Shown in pieces: positions 36,694 through 45,528 of a DNA stretch of 64,000 bases. The stretch comes from Geodermatophilus dictyosporus. GTDB lineage: Bacteria; Actinomycetota; Actinomycetes; Mycobacteriales; Geodermatophilaceae. Every line of letters starts with the position of its first letter. Within the stretch, counting starts at the first letter, position 1. Both the position numbers and the translations under genes were made by a program. The DNA is taken from positions 1 through 64,000 of the forward strand of contig NZ_FOWQ01000001.1 in the NCBI RefSeq assembly GCF_900115505.1, given 5' to 3'. Below the pieces are notes generated by a model. That model did not search any database and was not told the DNA's origin. It saw only the letters and a list, made by a program, of their open reading frames with translations.

Positions 36694-37689
36694 GTGCCGC
36701 AGCCCCGTCCGCGACTCGACACGCCGCCGGTGCCGGCGCCGATGCTCGCCGTCGCCGGGGAGCTCCCGCCGCGGGGGCAGGACGCCGCCTGGGGCTACGA
36801 GTTCAAGTGGGACGGCGTCCGCGCGCTGGCGGCGGTCCGCGACGGCCGGGTCGGTCTGTGGGCCCGCAGCGGCACCGACGTCACCGCCCGTTATCCCGAA
36901 CTGGACCGCCTGCCCGCAGTGCTGGCCGCCGCTGATGTCGTCCTCGACGGCGAGGTGGTCGCCCTCGACCGGCTCGGACGGCCGGACTTCGGGCTGCTGC
37001 AGAACCGGATGCACCGCACCGGCGGCGCGGAGGTCGCCCGGCTGGCCGCGGCCGCGCCGGTCACCTACCTGGTGTTCGACCTGCTGACCGTCGGCGGGGA
37101 GAGCCTGCTCGACCGGCCCTACGCCGAGCGGCGCGACCGGCTCGACGCCCTCGACCCGGCCGGGCAACGGTGGGTGACCACGCCGTGGTTCCGCGGCGGC
37201 GGCACCGACGTGCACGCGGCCAGCCGGGACAACGGCCTCGAGGGCGTGGTCGCCAAGCGGCTGGACTCGCCCTACCGCCCCGGCGTGCGGGCGCAGGAGT
37301 GGGTCAAGGTCAAGCACCTGCGGATGCAGAGCGTCGTCGTCGGCGGGTGGCGGCCGGGCAAGGGGCGGCGGGCCGGGGGAGTGGGATCGCTGCTGGTCGG
37401 CGTGCACGACGACGAGGGCCGGCTGGTGTACGCCGGGCACGTGGGCACCGGCTTCACCGACGCGGCGCTGCGCGAGCTCGGCGGGCTGCTCGCCCCGCGC
37501 CGGACGTCGCCGTTCGCCGACGCCCTCCCGCGGGAGGTCGCCCGTGACGCGCGGTGGGCCGACCCCGTGCTGGTCGGCGAGGTGGCCTTCGCCGCCTGGA
37601 CCGCCGACGGCCGGATGCGCCATCCCGCGTGGCGGGGACTGCGCGAGGACCTCGACGTGGACGACGTCGTGGTGGAGTGGAGCCCGTGA
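36694..37689 (+). CDS. ATP-dependent DNA ligase (LigD ligase domain as a separate protein)
   Basis: The 331-residue protein is a stand-alone LigD-type ligase. The adenylation motif is EFKWDGVR with the nucleophilic lysine near residue 38; LDGEVVALD, VTYLVFDLL, LEGVVAKRLDSPYRPG and EWVKVKHLR are the remaining nucleotidyl-transferase motifs, followed by an OB-fold (SVVVGGWRPGKGRRAGGVGS). It seals breaks held by Ku. GTG 36694 directly follows the Ku stop; the polymerase gene starts in its stop codon. No phosphoesterase domain is attached. Confidence 0.94.
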   Translation: MPQPRPRLDTPPVPAPMLAVAGELPPRGQDAAWGYEFKWDGVRALAAVRDGRVGLWARSGTDVTARYPELDRLPAVLAAADVVLDGEVVALDRLGRPDFGLLQNRMHRTGGAEVARLAAAAPVTYLVFDLLTVGGESLLDRPYAERRDRLDALDPAGQRWVTTPWFRGGGTDVHAASRDNGLEGVVAKRLDSPYRPGVRAQEWVKVKHLRMQSVVVGGWRPGKGRRAGGVGSLLVGVHDDEGRLVYAGHVGTGFTDAALRELGGLLAPRRTSPFADALPREVARDARWADPVLVGEVAFAAWTADGRMRHPAWRGLREDLDVDDVVVEWSP

Positions 37690-38606
37690 GTCGGCAGCGG
37701 GTGCGCGTGGACGGCCGGCAGCTGTCGGTCTCGAACCTGGAGAAGGTGCTCTTCCCCGAGGTCTCGTTCACCAAGGCGCAGGTCATCGACTACTACGTGC
37801 GGATAGCGCCGGTGCTGCTGCCGCACCTGTCGGGCCGGCCGGTGACCTTCACCCGCTGGCCCGACGGCGTCGAGGGGCAGGCCTTCTTCGAGAAGAACAG
37901 CGCCCGGCACGCGCCGGACTGGGTGCGCACGGTGACCGTGCGAAGCCCCGGGAGCTCCCGGGACCGCGAGGTGCTGGAGATGGTGGTCCTGGAGACCGTC
38001 GCCGACCTGGCCTGGGCGGCGAACCTGGCCGCGCTGGAGCTGCACGTGCCGCAGTGGCAGGTGGGCAGCAAGCTGCAGCCGGCGCTGCCCGACCTGCTGG
38101 TGCTCGACCTCGACCCCGGCCCGGACGCCGGCATCCGGGAGTGCTGCGAGGTGGCCGAGCGGCTGCGCGTGCGGCTCGACGACGACGGGCTGGACCCGGT
38201 GGTGAAGACGTCGGGGTCCAAGGGGGTGCAGGTGTACGCGCCGATCCGGGTCACCGACCGCGAGCACCCCTCCCGCTACGCCAAGGCCCTGGCGCAGGAG
38301 CTGTCGGCCGAGACGCCCGACCGGGTGGTGTGGCGGATGGAGAAGGTGCTGCGGCCGGGCAAGGTGCTCATCGACTGGAGCCAGAACAACCCGGCCAAGA
38401 CCACGGTCGCGCCCTACTCGCTGCGCGCCCGTCCCGACGCGACGGTGTCGACGCCGATCGGCTGGGACGAGGTGGACGCCGTCCGCGACGGCGCGGACCC
38501 CGGCGAGCTGCGGTTCCACACCGAGGAGGTGCTGGCCCGGGTGGAGGAGTACGGCGACCTGTTCGACCTCGCCGACCGGACCCGCGCCCGGCTCCCCGCC
38601 GTCTGA
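37686..38606 (+). CDS. NHEJ polymerase/primase (LigD polymerase domain as a separate protein)
   Basis: A 306-residue archaeo-eukaryotic primase-type polymerase. DGRQLSVSNLEKVLFPEV, FFEKNSARHAPDWV, LLVLDLDPGPDAG with metal-binding aspartates, KTSGSKGVQVYAPI and LIDWSQNNPAKTTVAPYSLRA are the PolDom signatures. It fills gaps with ribo- or deoxynucleotides during end joining. It overlaps the ligase gene by four bases (GTGA), so Ku, ligase and polymerase are made together as three separate proteins instead of one LigD fusion. Confidence 0.95.
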   Translation: MSRQRVRVDGRQLSVSNLEKVLFPEVSFTKAQVIDYYVRIAPVLLPHLSGRPVTFTRWPDGVEGQAFFEKNSARHAPDWVRTVTVRSPGSSRDREVLEMVVLETVADLAWAANLAALELHVPQWQVGSKLQPALPDLLVLDLDPGPDAGIRECCEVAERLRVRLDDDGLDPVVKTSGSKGVQVYAPIRVTDREHPSRYAKALAQELSAETPDRVVWRMEKVLRPGKVLIDWSQNNPAKTTVAPYSLRARPDATVSTPIGWDEVDAVRDGADPGELRFHTEEVLARVEEYGDLFDLADRTRARLPAV

Positions 38607-38651
38607 CCGGCCCGCCCGAGGAGCCCCGGTCCCCCCTGGCACCATGCGCCC

Positions 38652-39536
38652 GTGACCGCCGCACCGCTCGCGCACGACCCGGTCTCCACCGACGTGGGGC
38701 GGCTGGTGGTCCGCTGCCCCGACCGGCCGGGCATCGTCGCGGTGCTCTCCCGGCTGCTGGCCGACGTCGGGGCGAACATCACCGAGTCGCAGCAGCACTC
38801 CTCCGACCCGGTGGGCGGCACCTTCACGCTGCGGCTGGAGTTCGTGCTGCCCGGGCTGGCCGCGCGCCGGCAGCAACTGGAGGGGGCGCTGGAGCTGCTG
38901 GCCGCGCAGTGGCAGCTGACCTGGCGGCTGTCGGAGGCCTCCTACCGTCCCCGGCTGGCGGTGTTCGTGTCGAGGACCGACCACGTGCTGCAGGAGCTGC
39001 TCTACCGGGTGCGCGCCGGTGACCTCCGCGCCGACATCGCCGCCGTCGTCTCCAACCACCCCGACCTCGAGCCGGTGGCGCGGGCGGCCGGGGTGCCCTT
39101 CCACCACGTGCCGGTGACGCCGGGGACCAAGGCCGAGGCCGAGGCGCGGGCCCTGGAGCTGGTCGGTGACGTCGACCTGGTGGTGCTCGCGCGGTACATG
39201 CAGATCGTCTCGGCCGAGTTCTGCGCCCGCTTCCCCGAGCGGCTGATCAACATCCACCACAGCTTCCTGCCGGCCTTCGTGGGCGCGAACCCCTACCGGG
39301 CGGCCCACGACCGCGGCGTGAAGCTCATCGGGGCGACGGCGCACTACGTGACCCCCGACCTCGACGCCGGCCCGATCATCGAGCAGGAGGTGGCCCGGGT
39401 CGACCACCGCGCCACCGTCGAGGACATGCGCCGGGTCGGCCGCTACGTCGAGCGCCAGGTGCTCGCGCAGGCCGTGACCTGGCACGTCGAGGACCGGGTC
39501 GTCGTCGAGGGCGACCGCACCATCGTCTTCGCCTGA
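38652..39536 (+). CDS. purU: Formyltetrahydrofolate deformylase
   Basis: The 294-residue protein has an N-terminal ACT domain (VVRCPDRPGIVAVLSRLLAD, SQQHSSDPVGGTF) and a C-terminal formyltransferase-fold domain with VVSNHPDLEPVA, the catalytic NIHHSFLPAFVGANPYRAAH, and ATAHYVTPDLDAGPIIEQEV with catalytic aspartate. It releases formate from 10-formyltetrahydrofolate, balancing one-carbon pools and feeding purine synthesis. GTG 38652 has no clear Shine-Dalgarno; CACCAT six bases upstream may be a leaderless-type -10. Confidence 0.95.
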   Translation: MTAAPLAHDPVSTDVGRLVVRCPDRPGIVAVLSRLLADVGANITESQQHSSDPVGGTFTLRLEFVLPGLAARRQQLEGALELLAAQWQLTWRLSEASYRPRLAVFVSRTDHVLQELLYRVRAGDLRADIAAVVSNHPDLEPVARAAGVPFHHVPVTPGTKAEAEARALELVGDVDLVVLARYMQIVSAEFCARFPERLINIHHSFLPAFVGANPYRAAHDRGVKLIGATAHYVTPDLDAGPIIEQEVARVDHRATVEDMRRVGRYVERQVLAQAVTWHVEDRVVVEGDRTIVFA

Positions 39537-39673
39537 GGGAGGACCTCCCGGCCCCCGCAGGGAGGCCACCCGGTCCCACCCGGTCCGTCGACCTCCCCCG
39601 CGCCGGACGCCCATGGCAGGGGGCCGGGGTGGGTAGGGCACCGTCCGGGGGAGCGTCCCCGTTGACTTGACCG

Positions 39674-39697
39674 GTTCAGGAAGAGCCGGCTGGGTAG
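39674..39697 (+). promoter_or_regulatory. SigF-type promoter of the catalase gene
   Basis: GTTC (39674-39677) and GGGTAG (39692-39697) are 14 bases apart, within the SigF/SigB spacing range and with one mismatch to GTTT. The start codon is 130 bases downstream. Catalases are classical SigB/SigF regulon members, which supports the reading. No gene lies in 39537-39826. Confidence 0.55.
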
Positions 39698-39826
39698 GAC
39701 GTGTGGACACGACGCGGACGTCCCCGGTCCAGGAGTGGCCTCGGCACCCGGCCTGCCGCCGGTCCCGACCCGTCCGCCCGTCACCGGCAGCACGCCGGAC
39801 CGCCACACCCCAGGAGGAGCAGGAGC

Positions 39827-41488
39827 ATGACCGACGTCGCAGCGCAGGGTCCCGCCCCGAGCGAGGCCGACCGCCCGGTCCTGACCAACCGTCAGGGTCA
39901 CCCGGTCCACGACAACCAGAACTCGCGGACGGTGGGCGCCCGCGGCCCGGCGACGCTGGAGAACTACCAGTTCCTCGAGAAGATCAGCCACTTCGACCGG
40001 GAGCGCATCCCCGAGCGCGTGGTGCACGCCCGCGGCTTCCTCGCCTACGGCGAGTTCGAGGCCACCGGTCGGTGGGGCGACGAGCCGATCGAGCGCTACA
40101 CCCGCGCCCGGTTCCTGGACGCCCCGGGCAAGAAGACGCCGCTGGCCATCCGGTTCTCCACCGTCATCGGCGGCCGGGACTCCTCCGAGGCCGCCCGCGA
40201 CCCGCGCGGCTTCGCGGTGAAGCTCTACACCGAGGACGGCAACTGGGACCTCGTCGGCAACAACCTCGCCGTCTTCTTCATCCGCGACGCCATCAAGTTC
40301 CCCGACGTCATCCACTCGCTCAAGCCGGACCCGATCACGTTCCGGCAGGAGCCGGCCCGGATCTTCGACTTCATGTCGCAGACGCCCGAGGCCATGCACA
40401 TGCTGGTCAACCTGTTCTCACCGCGCGGCATCCCCTCGGACTACCGGCACATGCAGGGCTTCGGCGTGAACACCTACAAGTGGGTCAACGCGCAGGGTGA
40501 GACCAAGCTGGTCAAGTACCACTGGCTGCCGCGGCAGGGCGTGAAGAGCCTGACCGAGGCCGACGCCGCCGCCATCCAGGCCGGCGACCTGGGCCACGCC
40601 TCCAAGGACCTCTACGAGGCCATCGAGCGCGGCGAGTACCCGCAGTGGGACCTCTACGTCCAGCTGATGGACGACCACGACCACCCCGAGCTGGACTTCG
40701 ACCCGCTCGACGACACCAAGGTCTGGCCGGAGAACGACTTCGAGCCCAAGCTCGTCGGGACGATGACGCTGAACCGGAACGTCACCGACCACCACAACGA
40801 GAACGAGCAGAGCGCGTTCGGCACCGGTGTGCTGGTCGACGGCCTGGACTTCTCCGACGACAAGATGCTGGTCGGCCGGACGTTCTCCTACTCCGACGCC
40901 CAGCGCTACCGGGTGGGCCCGAACTACCTGCAGCTGCCCGTCAACTCGGCCCAGGGCGCGGCGGTGCACACCAACCAGCGTGGTGGCCAGATGTCCTTCG
41001 GCGTGGACCTCGGCCCCGGCCAGAACCCGCACGTGAACTACGAGCCGTCGATCACGGGCGGCCTGCGCGAGGCGCAGGCCCCGACCCACGACGAGCAGGG
41101 CCCGGAGATCACCGGCCGGCTCACCCGCAAGCGCATCCCCCGGACCGACGACTACACCCAGGCCGGTCAGCGCTACCAGCTCATGGACCAGTGGGAGAAG
41201 GACGACCTGGTGGAGAACCTGGTCGCCAACATCTCCCAGGCGGTCCGTGAGGTCCAGGAGCGGATGGTCTGGCACTTCCTCATGTGCGACGACGAGCTCG
41301 GCCAGCGGGTCGGCGAGGGCCTGGGCATCACCGCGGACGACGTCCGTGGCCTGGAGCCGCTGCAGAGCCAGACCCTGTCCGACGCCGAACTGCAGCGCGC
41401 CGCCAACCTCGGCAAGAACGGCCCGCGCGACGTCACCGGCCTCACCATGACGCACACGGTGCCGAACGAGCGCGTCGTCCTCGCCTGA
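39827..41488 (+). CDS. Haem catalase (monofunctional)
   Basis: The 553-residue protein disproportionates hydrogen peroxide. Catalytic histidine lies in [15 protein letters not shown], the distal asparagine in [12 protein letters not shown], and the proximal haem tyrosine in [47 protein letters not shown] is the NADPH-clade signature region (quoted in part). The protein is cytoplasmic. AGGAGGAGCAGGAGC lies before ATG 39827. A SigF-like promoter upstream and a strong hairpin downstream delimit it as a single-gene unit. Confidence 0.97.
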   Translation: MTDVAAQGPAPSEADRPVLTNRQGHPVHDNQNSRTVGARGPATLENYQFLEKISHFDRERIPERVVHARGFLAYGEFEATGRWGDEPIERYTRARFLDAPGKKTPLAIRFSTVIGGRDSSEAARDPRGFAVKLYTEDGNWDLVGNNLAVFFIRDAIKFPDVIHSLKPDPITFRQEPARIFDFMSQTPEAMHMLVNLFSPRGIPSDYRHMQGFGVNTYKWVNAQGETKLVKYHWLPRQGVKSLTEADAAAIQAGDLGHASKDLYEAIERGEYPQWDLYVQLMDDHDHPELDFDPLDDTKVWPENDFEPKLVGTMTLNRNVTDHHNENEQSAFGTGVLVDGLDFSDDKMLVGRTFSYSDAQRYRVGPNYLQLPVNSAQGAAVHTNQRGGQMSFGVDLGPGQNPHVNYEPSITGGLREAQAPTHDEQGPEITGRLTRKRIPRTDDYTQAGQRYQLMDQWEKDDLVENLVANISQAVREVQERMVWHFLMCDDELGQRVGEGLGITADDVRGLEPLQSQTLSDAELQRAANLGKNGPRDVTGLTMTHTVPNERVVLA

Positions 41489-41494
41489 GGCGAG

Positions 41495-41541
41495 GGCCTC
41501 CCCGCCCCCACCGCTCGCGGGCGGTGGGGGGCGGGGAGGCC
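41495..41541. terminator. Strong bidirectional terminator hairpin
   Basis: GGCCTCCCCGCCCCCACCGC (41495-41514) pairs with 41521-41541 with a single bulged G and a six-base loop. It separates the catalase gene from the convergent PAC2 gene, whose stop is at 41544. Confidence 0.85.
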
Positions 41542-41543
41542 TC

Positions 41544-42494
41544 CTACTCGCCGCGGCGGCGGTCCTGCTCGGCCAGGAAGCGCTCGAACTCCGCGCCGAG
41601 CTCGTCGCCGCTGGGCACCTCGCCGGCGTCGCTGAGCAGGCCCGAGCCCTCGCGGGCGGCGGTGAACTGGTCGTACTGCTGCTCGAGGGCGGCCACCACC
41701 GCGGTGTTGTCCGAGGAGCGGGCGATCTGCTCGTCGATCTCGGTGCGGTTGGCCTGGGCGGCCTCGCGCAGCGTCTCGGTGGGCAGCAGCAGGCCGGTGA
41801 GCCGGCCCAGGTGCTCCAGCAGCCCCAGGGACCCGGCCGGCCAGGTGGCCTGGGCGAGGTAGTGCGGCACGTGCGCGGCCACGCCGAGCGCGTCGACGCC
41901 GGCCTCGCCCAGCCGCAGCTCCAGCAGGGCGGCGGCGCTGCCGGGGACGCGCATCTCGCTCCAGTAGACGGGGTAGCCGTCGATGAGCTGGCGGCGGGTG
42001 GCGTGCGCCGTGACGGTGACCGGCCGGGTGTGCGGCACGGGCATGGGGATCGCCTGCAGCGCCACGGCCGAGGTGACGCCGAGCCGCTCGACCAGGTGGG
42101 CGACCGCCGCGGTGAAGGCCTCCCACCGGTAGTCCGGCTCCGGGCCCGTGAGCAGGAGGAAGGGCTCGCCGGCGTCGTCCTCGAGGGCCGACAGCACGAT
42201 CTCGGGCGCGTCGAAGGACTCGTAGCGGTCGCCGGAGAAGGTCATCCGCGGCCGGCGGGCGCGGTAGTCGACCAGCGCGTCGGCGTCGAAGCGGGCGACG
42301 GTGCGGTGCGGCAGCGTGGCGAGCAGGTGCGCGGCGGCCAGGGCGGAGGAGGAGGCGGTGTCGAAGTCGCCGGAGAGCGCGTGCACCAGCACCAGGCCGC
42401 GCCGCTGCCCCGGCTCGGTCACGGCCGCCTCGGCGGCGAGGAACGGCTCGGCCTCGGGGAGCAGCTCGACGAGCTCCTCCGGTCGCTGCGCCAC
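41544..42494 (-). CDS. PAC2-family protein
   Basis: The 316-residue protein belongs to the PAC2 (proteasome-assembly-chaperone-like) family found in proteasome-bearing actinobacteria. LVHALSGDFDTASSSALAAAHLL opens the domain; ARFDADALVDYRARRPRMTF, LTGPEPDYRWEAF and AIPMPVPHTRP follow. The C-terminal part (about 230-316) is helical and charged. The biochemical role in bacteria is not established. GTG 42494 is the start. Confidence 0.88.
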   Translation of the reverse strand: MAQRPEELVELLPEAEPFLAAEAAVTEPGQRRGLVLVHALSGDFDTASSSALAAAHLLATLPHRTVARFDADALVDYRARRPRMTFSGDRYESFDAPEIVLSALEDDAGEPFLLLTGPEPDYRWEAFTAAVAHLVERLGVTSAVALQAIPMPVPHTRPVTVTAHATRRQLIDGYPVYWSEMRVPGSAAALLELRLGEAGVDALGVAAHVPHYLAQATWPAGSLGLLEHLGRLTGLLLPTETLREAAQANRTEIDEQIARSSDNTAVVAALEQQYDQFTAAREGSGLLSDAGEVPSGDELGAEFERFLAEQDRRRGE

Positions 42495-42575
42495 GGGGGC
42501 ACCTCCTGCTGGTCGGCGGCGCCGTGTCCGGCGTCTCCTCCTCTCAGCGGCGGCGGGGACCCCGGCATTCCCGGG

Positions 42576-43928
42576 TCAGCCGGCCGGGGGGGCCTGCGAC
42601 GCCGGTCCCCGGGTGAGCACCGCGCCGTCGTCGTCGCCCGCGACCCGGGCGTGCGTGCCGTCGCCGGCCACCTCGGGGTGCCGGCCGTCGAGGGCGTCGC
42701 GCGTGTACCGGTAGACGACGGCGATCAGCGCGGCGACCGGCACGCCGAGGAACGCGCCGATGATGCCGGCCAGGCTGCTGCCGGCGGTGACGGCGAGGAT
42801 GACCACCGCCGCGTGCAGGTTGAAGCCGCGGCCCTGGATGATCGGCTGCAGCACGTTGCCCTCGATCTGCTGCACGAGCAGGACGATGCCGAAGACGATG
42901 AGCGCGACGGTGAAGCCCTCGTCGACCAGCGCGATCAGCACCGCGAACGCACCCGCGACGAAGGCGCCGATGATCGGGATGAACGCGCCGAAGAAGGTCA
43001 GCACCGCCAGCGGGATGACCAGCGGCACGTCGAGGATCCACAGCCCCAGGCCGATGAAGAAGGCGTCGACGAAGCCGACGAGGGCCTGCTGCTTGATGAA
43101 CTCCGACAGCGTGGACCACGTCTTCTGCGACAGCGCGGCGACGTGCGGCGCGGCCTTCGGCCCGGCCTGGGCGGCCAGCCAGGGCACCCAGCGCGGCCCG
43201 TCCTTGATGAAGAAGAACGCCAGCACCAGCGCGAGCACCAGGTTGATCAGGCCGTTGCCGACGGCGGAGGCGCCGGTGGCGGCGTAGCCCGCGATGTTGG
43301 AGGCGTTGGCCTGCACCGAGTCGATGGCCTGGTCGACGTACTGGCCGATCTGCTCCTCGTCGATGTTGAACGGTGGGCCCTGCAGCCACTGCTGGACCTG
43401 CTCGAGGCCGTCGGCGGCCTGGTCAGCGAGCTCGGTGACCTGGTCGGCCACCTGCGGCGCGATCACCGCGACCAGTCCGCCGATGAGTGCGAGGAAGGCC
43501 AGCAGCACGACCGCGGCGGCCAGTGCCGGCGGCCAGCCGTGGCGGCGCAGGAAGCGGGTGGGCGGCCAGAGCACCGTGGCGAAGAGCAGCCCGAGGATGA
43601 TCGGCAGCAGGATCACCCACAGCCTGCCGAGCACCCAGCCGACCACCACCAGCGCGGCGGCGATCAGCAGCAGCTGTGCCGAGCCGATCGCCAGCGCGCG
43701 GATCCCGGCCCGGGCGCGCTCGCCGCGCTGCCAGGTGGGCGCCGGTGCCACGGTGGCCTCGTGGTCGCCCGGCCGCGGGTCGCCGGTGCCGCCCTCGCCG
43801 GTGAGGGCGGGGGTCGGCTGCTCGTGCGCGGCACCGGCCCGGCCGGTGCCGACACCGCCCTCGGCGGGGGAGCTGCCGGCCCGCGTGGCGGGGACGTCGT
43901 CCCGTCGTCCGGGCGGGCGGAACCTCAT
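42576..43928 (-). CDS. AI-2E family transporter (first copy)
   Basis: A 450-residue membrane protein: a 70-residue polar N-terminal tail, then about eight transmembrane helices in the AI-2E/TqsA pattern (VLGRLWVILLPIILGLLFATVL; LALVLAFFFIKDGPRWVPWL; QQALVGFVDAFFIGLGLWIL; LTFFGAFIPIIGAFVAG; QGRGFNLHAAVVIL). Named for autoinducer-2 export, most members have unknown substrates and some are Na+/H+ antiporters. ATG 43928 is used. A second, distant paralogue is at 47338-48696. Confidence 0.9.
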   Translation of the reverse strand: MRFRPPGRRDDVPATRAGSSPAEGGVGTGRAGAAHEQPTPALTGEGGTGDPRPGDHEATVAPAPTWQRGERARAGIRALAIGSAQLLLIAAALVVVGWVLGRLWVILLPIILGLLFATVLWPPTRFLRRHGWPPALAAAVVLLAFLALIGGLVAVIAPQVADQVTELADQAADGLEQVQQWLQGPPFNIDEEQIGQYVDQAIDSVQANASNIAGYAATGASAVGNGLINLVLALVLAFFFIKDGPRWVPWLAAQAGPKAAPHVAALSQKTWSTLSEFIKQQALVGFVDAFFIGLGLWILDVPLVIPLAVLTFFGAFIPIIGAFVAGAFAVLIALVDEGFTVALIVFGIVLLVQQIEGNVLQPIIQGRGFNLHAAVVILAVTAGSSLAGIIGAFLGVPVAALIAVVYRYTRDALDGRHPEVAGDGTHARVAGDDDGAVLTRGPASQAPPAG

Positions 43929-44010
43929 GGGCTCGATCGCACCACAGATCGACAGGGCGCACCGGACGGGCCCGTTCTCCGCGGCCGTGGAGGTCGAGGA
44001 CGGCGCGAGC

Positions 44011-44016
44011 GGGTAG
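44011..44016 (+). promoter_or_regulatory. GGGTAG element upstream of the small gene at 44064
   Basis: GGGTAG at 44011-44016 sits inside the near-palindrome GGGTAGTACCC; the opposite strand reads GGGTAC toward the AI-2E gene. No GTTT lies at the right distance, so this is weak. Confidence 0.25.
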
Positions 44017-44063
44017 TACCCCCGAGCCGGGGACCCCGCCCCGGCCCGTCCCCGAGGAGCGCC

Positions 44064-44333
44064 ATGTCCGAGGTCCCGCAGCCGGTCACCGACAACAGCG
44101 TGAAGGTGCGGCAGCTGTCGCACTACCAGTTCAGCTGGATCGCCGGCGAACCCGGCAAGCCCGGCACCTACACCCTGCAGCTCGTGCTCGACCAGGGTGC
44201 GTGGGAGGAGATCCTCACCCTCGACCCCGACGACGCGGACAACCTGCAGGACCTGCTGGCCAACACCGGGACGGTGCACTACGACATCGACCGCCGGGTG
44301 CTGATGTTCGGCGTCACCAAGACCGGCGCCTGA
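44064..44333 (+). CDS. Small conserved protein of unknown function
   Basis: An 89-residue acidic protein (VKVRQLSHYQFSWIAGEPG; TLDPDDADNLQDLLANTG) without membrane segments or cysteines. Its balanced composition and GAGGAG before ATG 44064 support translation. I recall similar short proteins in actinobacteria but no function. Confidence 0.75.
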   Translation: MSEVPQPVTDNSVKVRQLSHYQFSWIAGEPGKPGTYTLQLVLDQGAWEEILTLDPDDADNLQDLLANTGTVHYDIDRRVLMFGVTKTGA

Positions 44334-44387
44334 CCCACCGCACGGCCCCGGCGCGCCGGCTCCGCTGCCCCGCCCGGGGAGCGCCGC

Positions 44388-44393
44388 TAGCGT
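44388..44393 (+). promoter_or_regulatory. Putative -10, leaderless PPOX gene
   Basis: TAGCGT followed by seven bases and GTG 44401, no ribosome-binding site. Confidence 0.4.
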
Positions 44394-44400
44394 CGGGGCC

Positions 44401-44865
44401 GTGCCCAGGACCGCCACCGCCGACCGTGTCGACCGCGACGCCCTGCTGGAGTTCCTCCGCCCGCGGCACCGTGCCGTGCTGCTCACCCGCCGCCGCGAGG
44501 GCGGGCCGCAGCTGTCGCCGGTGACCTTCGGCGTGGACGCCGAGGGGCGCGTCGTGGTCTCCACCTACCCGCAGCGCGCCAAGGTGCGCAACGCCCGCCG
44601 CGAGCCGGCCGTCTCGCTGTGCGTGCTCTCCGACGACTTCGACGGCCCCTGGGTGCAGCTCGACGGCCGCGCCGAGGTGCTCGACCTGCCCGAGGCCCTC
44701 GAGCCGCTCGTCGAGTACTTCCGCTCGATCAGCGGCGAGCACCCCGACTGGGACGAGTACCGCGCCGCCATGGCCCGGCAGGGCAAGTCGCTGCTGCGGG
44801 TCACGATCGAGCGCTGGGGGCCGGTGGCCACCGGCGGCTTCCCGCCCGAGCTCGCCGCCGGCTGA
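44401..44865 (+). CDS. PPOX-class F420/FMN-dependent enzyme
   Basis: A 154-residue split-beta-barrel flavin-type protein (pyridoxamine-phosphate-oxidase-like). RHRAVLLTRRREGGPQLSPVTFGVDAEGRVVVSTYPQRAKVRNARREP (quoted in shorter parts: HRAVLLTRRREGGPQLSPV; STYPQRAKVRN) is the cofactor-binding region; the C-terminus RVTIERWGP completes the domain. Such actinobacterial proteins usually use F420. Substrate unknown. The likely leaderless GTG 44401 is the start. Confidence 0.88.
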   Translation: MPRTATADRVDRDALLEFLRPRHRAVLLTRRREGGPQLSPVTFGVDAEGRVVVSTYPQRAKVRNARREPAVSLCVLSDDFDGPWVQLDGRAEVLDLPEALEPLVEYFRSISGEHPDWDEYRAAMARQGKSLLRVTIERWGPVATGGFPPELAAG

Positions 44866-44922
44866 CGCGCCGGGCAAGGTCAGGAGCTTGCCCGCCCGGC
44901 GCCCCGGGACGATGCTGCGCAC

Positions 44923-45528
44923 GTGCTCGCCCTCGCCGCCGTCCCCCGGGCGCCGGGCGGACCACCGCAGCCGCCGCCCGCCGGGCTGCCGGCCGTCCCG
45001 GCGGGGGAGGGGTGGACGGCGCTGCTCGGCGACGCCGCCCGCGCCGTCGACGCCGTCCTCGCGCTGGTGCGGCAGGGCGGCTGGCGGATCGGTGTCGGCG
45101 CGGCCCCGGAGCCGGCCGGCGACGCCGGGGTGCTGCTCGCCGCCCGGCGGGCCCTGGCCGCCGCCGCGCGCCGGCCGGCCCGGCTCGCCGTCCGCGGGCC
45201 CGATCCCGCCGCGGCCGCCGACGCGCAGGCGGTGCTCACGGCACTGGCGAGGCTGCTCGCCCGGCGCACCCCCGCGGCGTGGGCCGCCGTGGACCTGGTC
45301 GCGGCCGGCCACACCCGCGCCGCCGCGGCCGCCGCGCTGGGCGTCTCCCGGCAGGCGGTCGCGCAGCGGCTGACGGCGGGGCTGTGGGACCTTGAGCAGG
45401 AGCTGCGGCCCACCGCCGTCCGGCTGCTCGCCCGCACGGGCGGGGGGACCCCCGGGTCGGCCGGCGCGCGCGGTGATCACCGCACCCCGGAGAATGGGAC
45501 GACGCCGTCTCCCGGAGGTCCGTCATGA
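44923..45528 (+). CDS. Helix-turn-helix protein, SatD-like
   Basis: A 201-residue Ala/Pro-rich protein. The middle part (WRIGVGAAPEP; AARRALAAAARRPARLAVRG; LARLLARRTPAAWAAVDLV) resembles SatD-like DNA-binding proteins, and the segment AGHTRAAAAAALGVSRQAVAQRL (about 140-162, quoted in part) is a clear helix-turn-helix. It overlaps the next gene by four bases, so the two may act together. Target genes unknown. GTG 44923 is the probable start. Confidence 0.65.
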   Translation: MLALAAVPRAPGGPPQPPPAGLPAVPAGEGWTALLGDAARAVDAVLALVRQGGWRIGVGAAPEPAGDAGVLLAARRALAAAARRPARLAVRGPDPAAAADAQAVLTALARLLARRTPAAWAAVDLVAAGHTRAAAAAALGVSRQAVAQRLTAGLWDLEQELRPTAVRLLARTGGGTPGSAGARGDHRTPENGTTPSPGGPS

